From a virus, in the IMG/VR virus record IMGVR_UViG_3300021368_000491, positions 1 through 23,083 of that record: 23,083 bases of DNA, one strand, 5' to 3'. The notes beneath the pieces were generated by a model that ran no database searches, was not told where the DNA came from, and saw only the letters and a list, made by a program, of their open reading frames with translations. Shown here in pieces: positions 9,202 through 17,308 of this stretch. Position 1 is the first letter of the stretch. Every line of letters begins with the position of its first letter. Position numbers and translations under genes: made by a program.

Positions 9202-10022
9202 CAGAGTCCTCCATCATCGATAGAACGTAGAATAGCGTCAAGAGTATTAGTCTCATTATATACTCTATTTTGTGGCATTCCATCTACCTGTTCAGTAGTA
9301 ATTGCCATTGCCATGTAAGACATTGCTCTACCAGCAAACTTACGATATACTGACTGTGCAATATGGAAGAACTGATCATCAGATCCTAAGTATTCTCCTA
9401 ATTCAGAGTTGTTAGCTAACATCTCTGCATACTTCTTAGGACTGATTGGAAACTTAACGTTGATAGGAGGAATTGATTGTTGTTCTTGTGGAATATTTCT
9501 TAATTTTGTTCTGTATGCAACCCACAATGCTTTCTCATCATCAGTAAGAGGAGCATCAGCAAGTTGTGACCAGTCACTATCCATAAGTAGGAAGTTTCTG
9601 ACCATTGTAATCTTAGTCCAGTTTACATATTCATCAGCAGCAAACTGTGCAGCAAGTTTACCCTCTAGACTAATATCATCTAGACCTCTAAACTCAGTAT
9701 ACTTTGCTTCTAGTTTATTATAAAGATCATCAATCTCAGACTGCTCAAATGCAGAGAGATTCATTTCATAAGAAACCCACTTGTATTCACCAGTTCTTTG
9801 GTTTCTTTGAAATTTATTTTTGTTCATTAGGGTGAGACCTGTCTCATACCTAATAAAACTCTCTAATTTATCCTTATCCGAATCCCACAGAGGATATAGA
9901 ATAGGAACAATCTCATCTTTCCAAAAGTCATCAGTAATGACTTTGGTCACACCTTTTCTTGCCATCGTTCTATTGATGGCATTCAGATATAGTGCTACAT
10001 CTTGTGAAGAATACTCGCTCAT
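9201..10022 (-). CDS. Protein with tail-fibre assembly chaperone-like segment, 273 aa
   Basis: Residues about 140-178 carry the signature of phage tail assembly chaperone proteins (Phage_tail_APC type): MVRNFLLMDSDW, then SQLADAPLTDDEKALWVAYR and KLRNIP, close to the classic R-x-x-L-L-x-x-S-D-W ... D-x-P-L ... W-x-x-Y-R-x-x-L-R-x-I-P pattern. Such proteins help fold or attach tail fibres. The flanking N-terminal 135 residues and C-terminal 90 residues are unrelated to that motif and make the protein much longer than simple chaperones. It lies right after the collar and fibre genes, which fits. A TAAATA late-promoter-like site is 34 bases upstream of the start. Confidence 0.75.
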   Translation of the reverse strand: MSEYSSQDVALYLNAINRTMARKGVTKVITDDFWKDEIVPILYPLWDSDKDKLESFIRYETGLTLMNKNKFQRNQRTGEYKWVSYEMNLSAFEQSEIDDLYNKLEAKYTEFRGLDDISLEGKLAAQFAADEYVNWTKITMVRNFLLMDSDWSQLADAPLTDDEKALWVAYRTKLRNIPQEQQSIPPINVKFPISPKKYAEMLANNSELGEYLGSDDQFFHIAQSVYRKFAGRAMSYMAMAITTEQVDGMPQNRVYNETNTLDAILRSIDDGGL

Positions 10023-10055
10023 TGTACTAGATTAGGATATCTCATACCGTCATAG

Positions 10056-10061
10056 TATTTA
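10056..10061 (-). promoter_or_regulatory. Late-promoter-like TAAATA box
   Basis: The minus strand reads CTAAATAC across the stop codon of the 1521-aa gene, 34 bases before the ATG of the chaperone-like gene. T4-like cyanophage late promoters carry a TAAATA core, so this could start late transcription of the two small assembly genes. Such a short A/T motif can occur by chance. Confidence 0.35.
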
Positions 10062-13000
10062 GACGGCTTTGATAAGGTACTTGACTCTATGGTATTTTGT
10101 AATGAGAGGAATATTGACTTCTGGAATAGCTTCTGCTGTCACCACAATAGGTGTAGAAGAACTCATTGTAAATAGTCCCTCATCAGAAGACATGCCAGAC
10201 TCAATAACATTAACAGTTCTGTCAACAAAATCAATGTCACAAATCTCTGTACCATCTGTTGGTGTGAATACTCTAGTTGTAACTTCACCATAGAACAGAG
10301 TCATAGCAGAGATACCATAGTTGTCTAGAGTGTTATTAGAATTATCATCTTGAGTAATAACTCTTGTTTGTCTTAACAACAACTCAACACCTGCTTGCTT
10401 TGCTGAACTATTATCTGGAATATTTACGTCAACTTCACTCCAAGTAGAATCACCACCAGTAGAAGACTTAACAACACCTAGTAGATTTACAGTTGATCCA
10501 GTTGATGTTTTCCAATATAAGAGAAGATCTTCTTCAGGTTGATCACCACCATTTGTGCCAGTACCACGAATAACAGACCACTGAATCTTGGTAACGTTAG
10601 TTAAATCAAGAGGACCAATTACATATTCTCTAGTACCCTCACCTGCAAATGGTAAGTATCTAGTAGCTCTAGTACCATATCTTGGTGGATCTCCATTGCC
10701 ACTGCTAGAAATCTGGAATTTACCATCGACTCCTGCTCCATTACCAGGAGTTACTGGTTTTAAAAGAACTTCTTTAGTATCACCATTAGCACTAGATTGT
10801 TTCCAAATACCAGAATCGATTCTAGCACCACCAGGGACACCTGATGCATCACACAAATAATATCCACCAGCAGGAGTTGATAGATTTCCTTCTACCTCTT
10901 CCCCAGGCAATGTTCCTCTATATTCTGCGGTAACACCACCAGCAAGACCATTTCCAGAACCATCACCACCATTATTACCAGCAGATTGTAGTCCACATGT
11001 AATTGATGTGTTAGTGTTAGCAATAGCAATAGTTAAAGTGCTACCTTGACCACCGCCACCACCTAGTCTTCCATCGTTCTCAGTTTCATCCTGAACTCTG
11101 ATCTGAACATATCCAGCACCACCGCCGTTGCCTGGCGAACCACCATTACCAGCAGTTGACCACGATGCTGTGCAGAAGTCAGATCTGTAAGCAGATCTAC
11201 CACGAGCACCACCAGTACCACCACCGTTACCATTGTGTCCGACACCTGCCTGTCCACCAACACCACCGTTAGCTTGTCCACCAATACCAGCGCCACCGCC
11301 GCCACCTCCACCGCCACCAGCGGTGCATCCACCAGAAGTACCATTAGCACCAAAGGTAAAGTCAAGTGCAGAGGTTTGTCCAGCAAGGTTAGTTGATGCA
11401 CCTTGGTTGTTACCACCAGCATAGCATCCATCAGTAGTTCCACCACCGTTGAAACCACCACCTGATCCACCGCCGCCGCCTCCGCCGCCAGCACCTAGGA
11501 AAGGAACGCCACCATCCCAGAAGAGACCAGTGGATCCACCACCACCGCCAGCAGTAGCACCATTACCCCAAGCACCTTGACCAGATCTACCACCTGGCGA
11601 TGCACCTGAACCACCCAAAGCTTCTCCTGCTTCACTACCTGTTCCATTTACAAATCCATCGACATTGTTAAATCCTGGTTGACCACCTTGTCCTAAAGTC
11701 CATGTAATACTACTAGGACCAAATCCAAGGTTTGCAGTGACCAAAGCACCTGCACCACCAGTACCACCGTTTGCACTATTGTCACATCCAGAGTTACCAT
11801 TACCATTACCACCACCGCCGCCACCGCCAGCAGCTCTAACAGTAACAGTTCTAGATGAAACACCAGTGCTGGAAGGTGCTGACCACGATGATCCACCTTG
11901 TGTTACAAATCCAGTGTCAGTGGATGTAATAAATGTGCCAGATGCACCTACACCACCACCTCCACCAAGTCCATTTCCTTGACCACCAGAAATAGTTCCA
12001 CTACCAAATTGTCCACCGTTACTTCCTGCTGCACCATTAGTGGATCCAGCAATACTAACACTATCCAAATCCAACATAGCTTGAGGAACTAAGTATGTTC
12101 CACCAGCGCCACCTTGTCCACCATTGTCACCTGCTTTACCACCGCCACCGCCATATGCGTAGCAAGTGTAAGTGTTTCCACCAATATCTAATGTGACATA
12201 TGCATATCCACCATTAGAACCATCTCCACTAGTACCACCACCACCTCCACCAGGCGCTTTCAAACTGATATCAATTCTAGTTACATCACCAGATGTTGCA
12301 GGAACTGCTGGTAATGTGAAGGATCCCTGTGATGTTAACTCATCATTTTGGAATACTGTACCTGTTCCTGGGGGTGTAAATACATCTGCTTTGCCACCAA
12401 TCACAGTTTGTCCATCAATGGCATATAATCTTGGGAAAGGAGTTGATACTTCATCTTCAAATGTACCAGCAGCAATCCTAACCGTTATCTGTGGATTCGG
12501 TTGAGCAGTGGTGAGTGAAGGAACAGTTTCTGGTACATATGCAAATCCATTAGAGCTAAACTGCTGATCTAGAACTTGCGCCGTTCCATTATATGCTTCT
12601 GGTAATGCACCCGAAATAGTAACATAATCACCTTTACTAAATCCATGAGCTTCAGCAGTAGTAGCTAAAGCATAACCATTTCCAGCAGAGTATGTAATTG
12701 CTGTAATATCAACATTAGGACCACCAGTAATAGGATAACAACCATCAGGTTCTGGAGGATCTTCAATAATACCACCACGTAGTCCAATACCTTGAACACC
12801 CAACATGTCATTAGCATTCAAGTTTCCAGCAGGAACATTAGATTGTTCAGATCCACCGCTGAGATTTTGTTTTAATGTAATAACTTGATTTGGTTGATCT
12901 TGTAATGCTGCAGGAATATCAATGATAAACTCTCTCCAGTTAGAGTGAATAGCATCGTATAGGTCAAATGCTTCTTGGTTATCCAATCCGTTTTCATCTC

Positions 13001-14624
13001 TGTAATCTTGTACAGATGGGAAAAGACGGAGAGATTCACCATTACTAAATTCACAATACAGTCCTTCACCTATATTGTTAGGACGTTCTCCACCATTATT
13101 GTCATTACCAGCAATAGCAAAAACATATAACTGAGTATATCCAGTAAAATCTAATTCAAGTTCAACTCTTCTAGATGTTTTTAGCTGATCTGGATTACTA
13201 AAACCAGTTGCACTAGCACCATATCCAAATGCAAGATATCTATTTCCTTGTGCAATTCCTGGTTTAATAAATCCTTCCCATTCTCCTGATCCAGGACCAT
13301 GTGGTTCTAATGAAATATCATCATATCCAATTCTACCATCACCAAGAGGATGTAGGAATGTATTCCATTCTGGACCATTAACATCGTAGAATATGTTTGC
13401 TGGTTGATTGGGGTCAACACCACCAGGACCAGTTGTATTACCAAAAGTTGCAAGTGTTGGATCGTTTAGCTTTTCACGAGTTAAACCATGTGAGTGACCT
13501 AGTGCTAATCCACCTGTACCAACTGGTTCAAATGGTAAGACATTTGATCTTCCAGTGACATAATTTACAGCAAATTCATCAATAGGTACACCATCTCTTT
13601 CATTATCAACAGCATCATCTGCCTGTGATGATAAGATGTAATGACTATGTTCTACTGGTCTATTAAAGATATGATCATCAATTGGTCCAATTCTAAAATC
13701 AACATCACCTGTTAAGTATGTGAATACATCAGCAGTGATATTTTGATATCCAGTTGTTCTTACATCTCCAATATCAAAGAATACACCACCATCTAGAATA
13801 TTATCCTTAGAAATATACCACTGACCACCAGTTTGACCTACTTGGTTTACAAGAGCATTCTCTACAGTTGGCGTTCCTTCTCCATCTACATCACCAATAC
13901 CTACGATAATTCTATCTCTATAATCAGGTAGATTAAATGTTCCTACTTGATGTGGGGAGTCAGCAAAACTGAATGATTTGTTTAGAGTGATGGTAGGATG
14001 AGTTCCAGATGTAATATCTACGTTAGTCTTTGTTAGTGTAGATACATCAACATCTTCGGGGAATTCAATTTCATATGCAAATTCTCCAGATGGAACTTGT
14101 GAGGTACTAAGATTTTCTGTTGGTACTTTAGTCAAGTAAAATTTATCATATGCCCAGTCACCTGTAGGCATAGATCCAAGTCCTGGTCCTGCTGGTGTAT
14201 CAGATGTGTCATCTGTTATTCTAAATGCAGTACCATATGGATATGGTAGCTTATTGCCACCAGCAATTCCAGGATCTCTATAAAAATTGACGAAACACTT
14301 ATTACCAATCCAGAAAATTCTTCTCATTCCACCAGCATTTGCTGGTTGTGTTGGTTTAGCAGTGGTACTTCCACCGTAAGTATTTCTAATAGATGCAAAT
14401 AATTGCGGATAGTCTCTAATATTTACTTCTCTTCCATCACAATACAAATATCCTTTGTAAGAGTATTCCATACTCTCACCACCAGAACCCGCACCACCGT
14501 TTGAATGTGCTGGATCAGTAGAGAATGAATCTACTGGCACAGGGAAAATCGATCCAATCGAAGCATAGTTAGCTTCATGGTCCTGCTTATATGCAGTAAA
14601 TTTATTTCTATACGAAACCGTCAT
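10059..14624 (-). CDS. Giant tail-collar fibre protein with polyglycine domain, 1521 aa
   Basis: A virion tail-fibre or adhesin-type protein. The N-terminus carries a tail-collar domain: KGYLYCDGREVNIRDYPQLF (57-76) and GTFNLPDYRDRIIVGIGD (228-245), split by an insert of about 140 residues. H-S-H motifs at 326-328 and 377-379 resemble the metal-binding His pairs of T4 gp12-type short fibres. A very Gly-rich region spans roughly residues 788-1191, with runs of 5-9 Gly and periodic Gly-Gly-x blocks. It matches the glycine-rich domain found in many phage adhesins, where stacked polyglycine helices can expose receptor-binding loops. The C-terminal 330 residues are beta-like. It shares TGATG with the upstream collar gene. 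Receptor binding is inferred. Confidence 0.85.
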   Translation of the reverse strand: MTVSYRNKFTAYKQDHEANYASIGSIFPVPVDSFSTDPAHSNGGAGSGGESMEYSYKGYLYCDGREVNIRDYPQLFASIRNTYGGSTTAKPTQPANAGGMRRIFWIGNKCFVNFYRDPGIAGGNKLPYPYGTAFRITDDTSDTPAGPGLGSMPTGDWAYDKFYLTKVPTENLSTSQVPSGEFAYEIEFPEDVDVSTLTKTNVDITSGTHPTITLNKSFSFADSPHQVGTFNLPDYRDRIIVGIGDVDGEGTPTVENALVNQVGQTGGQWYISKDNILDGGVFFDIGDVRTTGYQNITADVFTYLTGDVDFRIGPIDDHIFNRPVEHSHYILSSQADDAVDNERDGVPIDEFAVNYVTGRSNVLPFEPVGTGGLALGHSHGLTREKLNDPTLATFGNTTGPGGVDPNQPANIFYDVNGPEWNTFLHPLGDGRIGYDDISLEPHGPGSGEWEGFIKPGIAQGNRYLAFGYGASATGFSNPDQLKTSRRVELELDFTGYTQLYVFAIAGNDNNGGERPNNIGEGLYCEFSNGESLRLFPSVQDYRDENGLDNQEAFDLYDAIHSNWREFIIDIPAALQDQPNQVITLKQNLSGGSEQSNVPAGNLNANDMLGVQGIGLRGGIIEDPPEPDGCYPITGGPNVDITAITYSAGNGYALATTAEAHGFSKGDYVTISGALPEAYNGTAQVLDQQFSSNGFAYVPETVPSLTTAQPNPQITVRIAAGTFEDEVSTPFPRLYAIDGQTVIGGKADVFTPPGTGTVFQNDELTSQGSFTLPAVPATSGDVTRIDISLKAPGGGGGGTSGDGSNGGYAYVTLDIGGNTYTCYAYGGGGGKAGDNGGQGGAGGTYLVPQAMLDLDSVSIAGSTNGAAGSNGGQFGSGTISGGQGNGLGGGGGVGASGTFITSTDTGFVTQGGSSWSAPSSTGVSSRTVTVRAAGGGGGGGNGNGNSGCDNSANGGTGGAGALVTANLGFGPSSITWTLGQGGQPGFNNVDGFVNGTGSEAGEALGGSGASPGGRSGQGAWGNGATAGGGGGSTGLFWDGGVPFLGAGGGGGGGGSGGGFNGGGTTDGCYAGGNNQGASTNLAGQTSALDFTFGANGTSGGCTAGGGGGGGGGAGIGGQANGGVGGQAGVGHNGNGGGTGGARGRSAYRSDFCTASWSTAGNGGSPGNGGGAGYVQIRVQDETENDGRLGGGGGQGSTLTIAIANTNTSITCGLQSAGNNGGDGSGNGLAGGVTAEYRGTLPGEEVEGNLSTPAGGYYLCDASGVPGGARIDSGIWKQSSANGDTKEVLLKPVTPGNGAGVDGKFQISSSGNGDPPRYGTRATRYLPFAGEGTREYVIGPLDLTNVTKIQWSVIRGTGTNGGDQPEEDLLLYWKTSTGSTVNLLGVVKSSTGGDSTWSEVDVNIPDNSSAKQAGVELLLRQTRVITQDDNSNNTLDNYGISAMTLFYGEVTTRVFTPTDGTEICDIDFVDRTVNVIESGMSSDEGLFTMSSSTPIVVTAEAIPEVNIPLITKYHRVKYLIKAV
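11050..12260 (-). repeat. Glycine-codon low-complexity region
   Basis: Within the 1521-aa gene this stretch is dominated by Gly codons, seen on the plus strand as runs of ACC and GCC (for example 11289-11318, 11469-11492 and 11812-11829). It is a likely site of length change by slippage or recombination. Open frames on the opposite strand here are Pro-rich shadows and are not annotated. Confidence 0.7.
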
Positions 14625-16051
14625 CAGTATTTGATTAGAAACTCTTGGACAAGATATGGTTGAACAAATTGATCTGCTTTATTTTGTTCATTGACTTGAA
14701 TCTTCAGTGTAGAAGATAGGTTTGAAGCAGGAATAAAGGTTGGGACAGTATTCAATTGATATGTATGTGGTTGAGCAGTAAAGTTCACGAAGTGACGGTG
14801 ACTGCCGTCATTACCAAATGCTTGCACTTCATTGGTTGCGTTTGAGATAGCAGAAACACCAGGGGTATTACCATCTTTATTTGCATCAAACGGAACATTG
14901 GTAAACTTATAGTTTCCAGGAATAGATTCATCTCCCGATTTACTACCCTGTGGCATACCAGCACAAAGAAGACCACCAATAAGACCTGATGGTTCGCACT
15001 TACTGAAAATTGTTCCCTGATAATCTACTGTACCACATGTAGTTGAGTCTTGAGGAGCAGATCCTTCATTACTATCACAACCAATAGTATTTCCAGACCA
15101 CTGTGGATATAAACATCTACCATCAGACTCTGTATCACCAGTACCAACCCAACCAGTAACATAGTTAGACATGGTATCACCATTAAACACAGATGTATCA
15201 GAAAAATCTGGTGTTAAGCAATAGTTCTGAGGTGGGATGTAAAAATCACAACCCTGTAAACAACCACCGTAGATATATCTGGTACAACTACCAAAGATAC
15301 CACCGATAGAACCACCAGTATATCCATCTGGATTACTAGTACCAGTTAGCTTAAATCTTGTAGATGCGACAGCACAAAGATCTTGTCTGGTATTGTAATA
15401 CCATGGAATAACACACAAAGTAGACTTTCTTGAATAGAAGTTTCTACCAAATGCACTGAATTCATTATTAAGTGATGATCTTACCCTTGTTCTATTACCA
15501 TCATGGAAGTGACCATGAGGTAAGAAAGCATTAGGTAGAACCTCAATTGTTTCTGTATAGTTACCAGTATTTCTAGTAAATCCTGGTTCACCAGTAATAG
15601 GAACTACTTGTGATGGTAAAAAGAAGTTACCTTGATAAAGAATTTCATATACTTCACCAATATTACTTTGAACCTCTAGTCCTACACCTGACTTTACAAT
15701 ATCTTGGTTGTTGTCATCCTGCAGTCTCAAATCAACTTCTAATCCTAAGTTAGCACCAGATGATGCTCTCAATTTCTTAGAACCATAATCAGGTAACTGA
15801 AATTGATTATCTAATAAATTTACATTTGGTTTTTTATACCTAGACTGAGATCCAACACCTAAAATTGCTGCTAGTTCTGGAAAAATCTCTGCAGAATAGA
15901 TAGTCCCATCACATCTTAGATAACCCGCTGGTAGTAATTCTTTTGTAGAAGCATTATCTGGATCATTAGAAGTTAGCTCATATGACCAGTGAATGATTGT
16001 ACCACTAGTGGTTCCAACCTTTGCTTTTTCTCTATTATAGAATACTGCCAT
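14624..16051 (-). CDS. Tail-collar fibre protein, Cys-rich, 475 aa
   Basis: A second collar-domain virion protein. GTIIHW (17-22), PAGYLRCDGTIYSAEIFPEL (41-60) and FQLPDYGSKKLRA (84-96) form the N-terminal collar domain. H-G-H-F-H at 179-183 and H-R-H at 418-420 are candidate metal-binding motifs. Between residues 213 and 363 there are eleven Cys, in GSCTRYIYGGCLQGCDFYI, YCLTPD, GRCLYP, GCDSNE, TTCG, KCEP and LLCAG. That is unusual for a virion protein assembled in the cytoplasm and suggests a metal site or disulphides formed after release. The ATG directly follows the TAA of the upstream gene, with GAGGG eight bases before it. The C-terminus overlaps the next start by one base. Confidence 0.8.
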   Translation of the reverse strand: MAVFYNREKAKVGTTSGTIIHWSYELTSNDPDNASTKELLPAGYLRCDGTIYSAEIFPELAAILGVGSQSRYKKPNVNLLDNQFQLPDYGSKKLRASSGANLGLEVDLRLQDDNNQDIVKSGVGLEVQSNIGEVYEILYQGNFFLPSQVVPITGEPGFTRNTGNYTETIEVLPNAFLPHGHFHDGNRTRVRSSLNNEFSAFGRNFYSRKSTLCVIPWYYNTRQDLCAVASTRFKLTGTSNPDGYTGGSIGGIFGSCTRYIYGGCLQGCDFYIPPQNYCLTPDFSDTSVFNGDTMSNYVTGWVGTGDTESDGRCLYPQWSGNTIGCDSNEGSAPQDSTTCGTVDYQGTIFSKCEPSGLIGGLLCAGMPQGSKSGDESIPGNYKFTNVPFDANKDGNTPGVSAISNATNEVQAFGNDGSHRHFVNFTAQPHTYQLNTVPTFIPASNLSSTLKIQVNEQNKADQFVQPYLVQEFLIKY

Positions 16052-17305
16052 TTAAAATGCCCTCATTATAACAAGAGTAGTAAGTGAAGGTGTATTAGGG
16101 TTAATTTGCACGCTCAAAGCTTTGTCAACACTAACAGGTGCAATAGTTCCCGTCGTCATATTATTTATGAGCGTAGTGCTAGGGATTCTCATTTGTCCCC
16201 TAGTCATTGACAAATCAATTGTAAAATGATTATGTGATGCAAGTCCAGGTTCTGTCCAGTTGGTTGCGTTATGATTCAACGTAACAGGATATGGTCCCTC
16301 ATTTCTAGCTTGTGTAACATTACTACTTGCATATGCATTTTTAAATCCATTGTATCTGCCCTCTGGAGGGAATGGAGCAGAGACAGCAGGAACATCTACT
16401 TGAGGAATACATGAGTAATCATCATCATAATCCTCTACAATTGAATAGTATTGTTGAATAGTTCTTGGACTAGATGCTGATCTAGCTTGTGGAATAGTTT
16501 GTGAAGCAGCAGTAAAGTCACGGAATGTACTACAATCTACTAAACTATCTGCAAGTGGATCGTACCATGTAAGTTGAACTTCTCCAGGAACAAAGTTATC
16601 TACTGTATCTTCACCAGGGAGTGGTTCTGGTGTAACAGTTGTCCATTCATTTCCTTGTGTATCATATGTACCAGGCATGAATGTTGCAACATATGTACCC
16701 TGTACGTTTGCTGATGGATAGCTACCTGTAGTACCATCAGAATTAGACGGTCTAGGGTGAGTGTGTGCAGGAGTATGATCAACACCTAGTTTTCTAGGAA
16801 TAGTTCTATAAGTGTCAAAGAATGCTGGTTCCTCTAACGTAATACCAGTAATTTTACCAGCTAATGTAGTGGATCCATCAACAGCGAAGTTTACATCAAT
16901 ATACGAGGTAATAAGATTCAAAGGTGCTGCGTCATTTCCATTCTCTGTGATATATTGACCAACAACAGCATTATCTGCAGGATCCAATCTAGAAGATTCC
17001 AAGTCAACCATGCTACAGTTGTTTAGATTAGGAAGCATGAATACATCTTCTTCATCATAGTTTGGATATGTATTTTGAATACCAACTGCAGGACCTCCTG
17101 GTTCCTGAAAAGGACCATATGTATTACCTAACAATTGTGCCAGAAGAGGATAATCAAGTGCTCTTAATGATTGTCCTCTACAAACAATATACCCAAAAGG
17201 GATTGCGTCCTCTGCAACAGCAGATGAACTGGATGAACCCGTCCAAGGCATGATTGTTCCAATTGGAACTGCCTTGGCGGATTTAATTCTGTTGTAATTT
17301 GCCAT
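16052..17305 (-). CDS. Tail-collar fibre protein, 417 aa
   Basis: A third collar-domain protein. PIGTIMPW (14-21), FGYIVCRGQSLRALDYPLLA (37-56) and VFMLPNLNN (88-96) form the collar domain, close to the classic G-T-I-x-x-W ... G-x-x-x-C-D-G pattern, with Arg replacing Asp in CRG. The His motifs are H-T-P-A-H-T-H-P (177-184) and H-N-H (358-360). The C-terminal 60 residues contain SMTRGQMRIPSTTLINN and finish with a beta-like end. The start is secure: GGAGGT lies eight bases upstream, overlapping the TGA-TAA end of the previous gene. It is probably part of the short-fibre or baseplate periphery. Confidence 0.8.
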   Translation of the reverse strand: MANYNRIKSAKAVPIGTIMPWTGSSSSSAVAEDAIPFGYIVCRGQSLRALDYPLLAQLLGNTYGPFQEPGGPAVGIQNTYPNYDEEDVFMLPNLNNCSMVDLESSRLDPADNAVVGQYITENGNDAAPLNLITSYIDVNFAVDGSTTLAGKITGITLEEPAFFDTYRTIPRKLGVDHTPAHTHPRPSNSDGTTGSYPSANVQGTYVATFMPGTYDTQGNEWTTVTPEPLPGEDTVDNFVPGEVQLTWYDPLADSLVDCSTFRDFTAASQTIPQARSASSPRTIQQYYSIVEDYDDDYSCIPQVDVPAVSAPFPPEGRYNGFKNAYASSNVTQARNEGPYPVTLNHNATNWTEPGLASHNHFTIDLSMTRGQMRIPSTTLINNMTTGTIAPVSVDKALSVQINPNTPSLTTLVIMRAF

Positions 17306-17308
17306 TTA

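Noticed and set aside
11233-11982. Pro-rich open frames on the plus strand and Val/Leu-rich frames on the minus strand over the Gly-coding region
   Set aside because: They arise because Gly codons read in other frames or on the other strand give Pro, Val, Leu or Ala without stops. The 1521-aa collar protein explains the region.
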